Below, one piece after another: positions 59,013 to 64,000 of a DNA stretch of 64,000 bases. This DNA is from Buxus sempervirens (lineage: Eukaryota > Streptophyta > Magnoliopsida > Buxales > Buxaceae): NCBI GenBank assembly GCA_947561395.2, contig OX387182.1:56009283-56073282 (forward strand), written 5' to 3'. Position numbers and translations under genes: made by a program. Each line of letters opens with the position of its first letter. Positions within the stretch are counted from its first letter, which is position 1. The notes beneath the pieces are model-generated. The model did not search any database and was not told where the DNA came from. It worked only from the letters and a program-made list of their open reading frames with translations.

Positions 59013-61196
59013 ATGCCATGTGACCGTGATATTGGGTGGCAGCATGGCACCATTATTGGAGGTAATTCCAGACATGTCTTATGCAACTACTATGGACAAG
59101 ATATGTGGGGAGGTGTGACTAGACTGAAGGAGCATCTAGCACATAAGAATGGTGATGTAGCTGGGTGTACAAAAGTCTCAGATGAGATAATGCAGGCGAT
59201 GCAACAACATTTAAGGAATGGGAAAAGTGCGAAGGAGAAGACATTGAGGGATAAGGAGCATTTGTTAAATACTTTAAATGAGGAAGCTATATTCGGCCGT
59301 GGGTCCAGTATTGGTAGGAGTGGTGACATTGATAGTGATGATGACATGGACAAGTGGGAGAGAGAGCAGATAGAGTTTGCTCGACGTCAGAGTATGGAGA
59401 CTATGCAGATGGATGACTTGAGGCGCCATTCTGTATCAGTACAGCCTTCTCAGTTTGATGTAGGAGGGGATGTGGGACTGGACATAAAAGAGGAGGAGTT
59501 GAGTTCGGTCGTGCACGTAATAGTAGCACGAGGGAGGGAGGGGGAGGCTCCCAGAGGCAGAGAGAGAGTACCATGCCATCTATGCCTGCACATAGAGGAG
59601 ATGAGTTGAGGACCATGGATCCTTATTTGTATCCATCACGTGATGGAAAGCAAAAAATATTAAAGGACGTATTAAGCACAAAATGGATTCAAAGGGTTGG
59701 AAGAGCGTGTACGAAGTTCTTTACATATAATGCCATCCCTTTCAATGCCGTTAGCACTCCATATTTCTAGAGTATGCTTGATGTTATTGCACAAGCAGGG
59801 CCTGGTGTTAGGGGGCCCACACCAGCACAGATGAGTGGAAAGTATCTGAGGGAGGAGATTGCTGAAATCAAAGGATATATAGAAGAACAGAAAAGAAAGT
59901 GGAAGACTTGGGGAGTTACGATTATGTGTGATGGTTGGTCATCATGTACTCGAGCGAACATAATAAATTCCCTCGTGTATTGTGATCGGCACATGATGTT
60001 TATGAAGAGTATAGACGTGTCAAACCAAAAAAAGACAAAAGAATTTATATTTTAGTTAATGGATGACATGGTTGAAGAAGCAGGGGAGGAGAATGTTGTT
60101 CAGGTATATTTCAGTTAATTGTGTTTTTACAATTCACTACTTCATTACAACTTGCTAAGTTGATATTTTGATAACATAATAATTGTGTATTTCTCTCATG
60201 ATTTCTAATAGGTTGTCAGTGATAATGAATCTTCCTATAAATCAGCTGGAAAATTATTGATGGAGAAGAGGAAGCATTTATATTGGACTCCATGTGCTGC
60301 TCATACCATTGACTTGATGTTGGAGAAAATTGCAAAAGTGGACAAGGTTGCGGATGGACTTGTGCTAGGGAAGAAGATAACCTCCTTCATCTACAATAGT
60401 GCAAGGTTGGTTAATTTAATGAAAGCAAAGTTCACTGAGGGCCGAGAGTTGTTGAGGCTTGGGATTACAAGATTTTGTATAGAATACATAGCTATGGAGT
60501 CTCTTTATCGGTATCGAAAGAATTTGAAGCAGTTATTTGTATCTGATGAATGGCATGAAGTTGAGAATTCTGTGTGCCCAACAAAGGCGAAAAAGGCTGA
60601 GGTAAAGGAAGTTGTTGAGATTGTCTTAAAGGACACTTGGAAGAAGATTGAATTTGCAGTTCAAGCCATGGAGCCATTAGCAAAAGTTTTGAAATTAGTG
60701 GATCAGGACAAGAAACCAACCATGCCGATCTTATATGAAGCGATCGATAGAGCCAAATTGGCATTTCAAAATTTAGTGAAGCATTATAAAATTTTTTGGA
60801 AGATCATTGATAACAGATGGAACAAGCAATTGCATCAGGATATCCATGCTGCAGGTATTATTTGTTGTTAACTTTGTTCCAATATTTCATAAGAAATTAT
60901 ATTACTATAATCATATGAAATATGAATTTTTTGTATACGCAGCGTATTTCCTTAATCCGGCTTTTCAGTATAAATACATGTCTGCACACAAAGAGATTAG
61001 GGAAGGCTTAATGCGCGTGATTGAGAGATTGGAGCCAGACATGAATCGAGCAGCAAAAGCCGAGAATGAGGTAAAGTTGAAACATCTTATCCAAAGATTA
61101 GTATCTTATCACAACATTCAATTAAATAAATGTTTCTTTCTTGATTTCATAGATTAGAGATTATGAAGATTCAATCGGACGTTTTGGGGATGCCAT
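59013..61196 (+). pseudogene. hAT transposase of copy A (BED, DUF659), disrupted
   Basis: Segments are 59013-60103, 60212-60854, 60943-61070 and 61153-61196, with GT-AG introns matching copy B. A BED-type zinc finger lies at residues 9-45 (W...G...VLCNYYGQDMWGGVTRLKEHLAH). The DUF659 part has NAIPFNAVSTPYF and IMCDGWSS, with the first catalytic Asp. VVSDNESSY holds the second Asp. Damage seen: a frameshift at about 59490-59510, a TAG at 59769 (after PYF), a TAG after EFIF near 60054, and loss of the whole C-terminal part through the insertion of copy B. It cannot make a full transposase. Confidence 0.8.
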
Positions 61197-61542
61197 CAAG
61201 GATTTAAATCTCGGACTCGGACTCGGTATCGCCCGAGTTAGGGCGAGTTGCCCAATTAATTCGAAAAAATTAATAAAAAAATCTGAAAAAATGCAGAAAA
61301 ATACTAAAAATTAATCTAAAACTATACATGGGTAATAGGAGTTAAAATTATCAACGTAAGCTTAAGAAATGACATATCGAATACAAAACGAATCACTAAT
61401 GAGCTATTTAATCATTAAATGTCATATAAAAATCTAAGACTTATATTTTTAAGTTGTCAACATTTAACATAATGTTGGAAACTCGCAATAAACAAGTAAA
61501 CATACTAAACAACATATCCAAAAAAAGTTATGACTAACCTCA

Positions 61543-63906
61543 TCACCATCCCCACCAACTATTGGCTGAGTCACCACCCCCTTCTCCACTTTCATTAGCA
61601 TCCTTTTGTTGATATGTATAATGAACTGGATTTGACCCACTCTTTGGGAAAAAAAATGACACAAACTCCTCTCCTCGTGGATGTCCAGACTTGACCGACT
61701 CTGTATAATCATAATATCCTGAAGTTCGGACCCCGGAACTACTGCTAGAATGAGGATGATGTGACCCTGATCCATATGGATAATCTCCTCCCTGATGATC
61801 ATGATACCCAACTGCACTACCACTGGAGTCTAACGATGGTTGCGGCTGCAGTGGAGGATACGGTCCTGGTCCATACGGATAAAACTGTGGATAGTCATGT
61901 GCGTATGGAGGATGATGTGCCCACCCTGGATAATCTCCAAAGCCCAAGCTGCCAAACCTATGTTGCAACTCATCATGAGGATAACTGTCAGGTGGCAAGG
62001 TCTCATCACTATCACGCCATACAGACTTCCCCTTATCCCTTTGACTCTGACTATGTGAACTAGAATCACGTCCGCGTCGTTGATATGGCACGTGGTGCTG
62101 TGCTGCTCGATATGCATCTGCCTCCTCCACAGTCAAAGGTACACGCTCACTAGCACCACCACCACCACCACCACCACCACCACCTCCATTACCATCATCA
62201 GATGGAGATGTGGATCCTCCTCCTGCACTAGCAACACTGCCACTACTGGTACCAGAGCCTGAGCCATGCTCGTCATCATCCTTATCCTTATCTATCTGTC
62301 TAGTACGTACTGCATCCTCATGTTCCTCATCATCGCTATCAACTGAAATGGCATCAGATCGATGCCGATCTCTGTTTTCCTCATCATTTGACTGCATCCA
62401 ATCATTTTGTACACTATCCAACAGTGCAACTTCTTGTTCCCTTGTCCACTCATCAAGCACATCATCCTCCTCAAAAATCACATTCAGGTCTATTGGATTG
62501 TAGTATGTATCATCATGATCTCTCATCTGTAGATTTCTCACCTTCAATCTCAAATTATAGTGCACAAACACTAGTTCATGTAATTTCTTCGCCTTCAACC
62601 GGTTTCGAGCTTTAGTGTGGATTGCTTGAAACGTCTTCCAATTACGCTCACATTCAGATGAAGAGCACACCGCACTTAATACTTTTAATGCAATTGATCT
62701 CAAGTGGGGTGCTTGTGAGCCGTAGTTATTCCACCAAGAACCTGCAAATATCAAAATACACATATAAATTATAAATATAAGTGATAGTAAATACAATAAG
62801 ATTCATTGGATTCATTAGAGTCCCCCACTCCCCGCACTTACATGGAAGGTCTCTTTCTTGTTGTTTGATAACTATGGCATCCCCAAAGCGTCCGATTGCA
62901 TCTTCATAATCTCTAATCTATTAAATCAAGAAAGATACATTTATTTAATTGAATATTGTGACCATCATGCAAATTAGTAATCTTTTGATAAGATGTTAAA
63001 AACAAATAATACCTCATTCTCGGCTTTTGCTGCTCGATTCATGTCTGGTTCCAATCTCTCAATCACGCGCATTAAGCCTTCCCTAATCTCTTGGTGTGCA
63101 GTCATGTCATATTTATACTGAAAAGCCGGATTAAGGAAGTACACTGCGTATACAAAAAATTCATATTTTATATGAATACAGTATTAGTCTATTACTATTA
63201 GACATTATAGTAATATAATGTCTTATTAAATATTGGAACAAAGTTAACAACAAATAATACCTGCAGCGTGGATATCCTGATGCAATTGCTTGTTCCATTT
63301 GTTATCAATGATCTTCCAAAAGGTTTTATAATGTTTCACTGAATTTTGCAATGCCAATTTGGCTCTATCGATCGCTTCGTATAAGATAGGCATGGTTGGC
63401 TTCTTGTCCTGATCCACTAATTTCAAAACTTTTGCTAATGGCTCCATGACTTGAACTGCAAATTCAATCTTCTTCCAAGTGTCCTTCTGTAAGACAATGT
63501 CAACAACTTCCTTTGCCTCAGCGCTTTTCGCCTTTGTTGAGCACACAGATTTCTCAACGACATGCCATTCATCAGATACAAATAACTGCTTCAAATTCTT
63601 TCGATACCGATAAAGAGACTCCATAACTATGTACTCTGTACAAAATCTTGTAATCCCAGGTCTCAACAACTCTCGGCCCTCAGTGAACTTTGCTTTCATT
63701 AAATTAACCAACCTTGCACTATTGTAGATGAAGGAGGTTATCTTCTTCCCTAGCACAAGTCCATCTGCAACCTTGTCCACTTTTGCAATGTCCTCCAACA
63801 TCAAGTCAATGGTATGGGCAGCACATGGAGTTCAATACAAATGCTTCCTCTTCTCCATCAATAATTTTCCAGCTGATTTATAGGAAGATTCATTATCACA
63901 GACAAC
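61543..63906 (-). pseudogene. hAT transposase of copy B (second half, with hATC domain)
   Basis: Exons in the window, in coding order: 63906-63261, 63143-63013, 62917-62842 and 62741-61543, all in phase. The first begins VVCDNESSYKSAGKLL with the second catalytic Asp. The last holds the dimerisation domain (SWWNNYGSQAPHLRSIALKV, SSECERNW with the catalytic Glu, ARNRL..KKL..LV.V.YNLRL). A tail of about 320 residues follows: acidic, then a Gly run of 11 (62155-62187), then Ser/His/Tyr/Pro-rich. In the line YWTPCAAH the Trp codon is TGA at 63834-63832, a nonsense change; copy A still has TGG. Apart from this, the visible half is open. The 5' half is outside the window. Confidence 0.85.
62154..62187. 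repeat. (CCA)n microsatellite, encodes the Gly run of copy B
   Basis: About ten CAC/CCA triplets on +; on - they code for consecutive glycines in the transposase tail. Confidence 0.85.
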
Positions 63907-64000
63907 CTATTAGAAATCAGGAGCGAAATACACAATTATTATGTTATCAAAATATCAATTTAGCAATTTGTAATGAATTGTAAAGACAATTAAATGAAAT

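Larger units (their letters stand above)
58112..61196 (+). mobile_element. hAT transposon copy A (left part, interrupted)
   Basis: Its left end CAATGTTTTAAAACTCGG corresponds to the end of copy B, CAAGGATTTAAATCTCGG, at 61197. Subterminal DNA has repeated ACTCGG / CGAGT motifs and two hairpins. A spliced transposase gene runs from 59013. At 61196 the sequence of the family (GATGCCATAGTTATCAAAC in copy B) is cut after GATGCCAT by copy B. The right part should lie beyond the window. The 8 bases before the left end are GTGGGTAA. Confidence 0.8.
61197..64000 (-). mobile_element. hAT transposon copy B (3' part), inserted into copy A
   Basis: This same-family element lies in the opposite orientation. 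Its 3' terminus on the + strand reads CAAGGATTTAAATCTCGGAC, then TCGGTATCGCCCGAG and GGGCGAG, mirroring the start of copy A. The element continues past 64000. If insertion made the 8-bp duplication usual for hAT elements, the bases GATGCCAT (61189-61196) should recur just beyond its other end, followed by AGTTATCAAAC of copy A. Confidence 0.85.

Noticed and set aside
59090..59616. Antisense frames over the hAT BED exon
   Set aside because: Shadow frames of the transposase exon on the + strand.
62742..62796. N-terminal hydrophobic stretch of the - strand frame ending at 61543 (looks like a signal anchor)
   Set aside because: It is intron sequence; the exon starts at 62741 after a TTTGCAG acceptor and joins in phase to 62842.
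1..64000. CRISPR arrays, operons, bacterial-type promoters, tRNA or rRNA genes
   Set aside because: No regularly spaced repeats, no tRNA cloverleaf with a GGTTCRANNC box and acceptor pairing, and no rRNA core sequence was seen; the genes have spliceosomal introns.

Overview
This is a window of plant nuclear DNA, almost certainly from a dicot, and probably a woody one given the long, transposon-filled introns. The evidence is AT-rich spacer, GT-AG introns of up to several kilobases, and plant genes whose exons can be joined in frame by eye. I cannot name the genus. There is no sign of bacterial or organellar sequence, CRISPR, rRNA or a convincing tRNA.

Four host genes are supported. (1) 180-303, + strand: the last exon of a BREVIS RADIX (BRX) family gene that enters from the left. 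(2) 7650-26799, + strand: a six-exon gene for a 324-residue plant-specific protein of the TIGR01589 (A_thal_3526) type. Its third intron holds a 4.5-kb 5'-truncated L1-type LINE in antisense orientation, and its 3' UTR may be split by a further 7.6-kb intron. (3) 37950-48873, - strand: a complete 13-exon gene for chloroplast cystathionine beta-lyase (445 residues), with a TATA box near 49025. (4) 50988-54697, + strand: the first five exons of tubulin-folding cofactor B. Its fourth exon is entered through what looks like a GC-AG intron. Its CAP-Gly exons are not found before the end of the window.

Most of the rest is mobile DNA of several ages. There are six L1-type LINE pieces or copies (6.6-7.0, 12.9-17.4, 19.6-19.9, 28.9-29.5 and 40.2-41.7 kb, plus less clear material) and three RTE-type LINE relics (35.7, 41.8-43.2 and 55.0-55.5 kb). 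A miniature LTR element (TRIM) cluster at 31.3-33.8 kb has tandem duplication and a nested 1.6-kb insertion. Several LTR-like fragments occur, and a hAT-like non-autonomous element lies at 35.8-37.1 kb. At the right end one BED/DUF659/hATC hAT transposon (58112 onward, + strand) is interrupted at 61197 by a second member of the same family in the opposite orientation, which runs off the window.

The genes are not functionally linked. Cystathionine beta-lyase acts in plastid methionine synthesis, cofactor B in alpha-tubulin folding and BRX in auxin/vascular signalling, and the TIGR01589 protein has no known role. The most informative features are the transposon structures. They allow insertion order to be read, including one paralogous empty site, and two or three unrelated elements carry promoter modules resembling those of plant snRNA genes.
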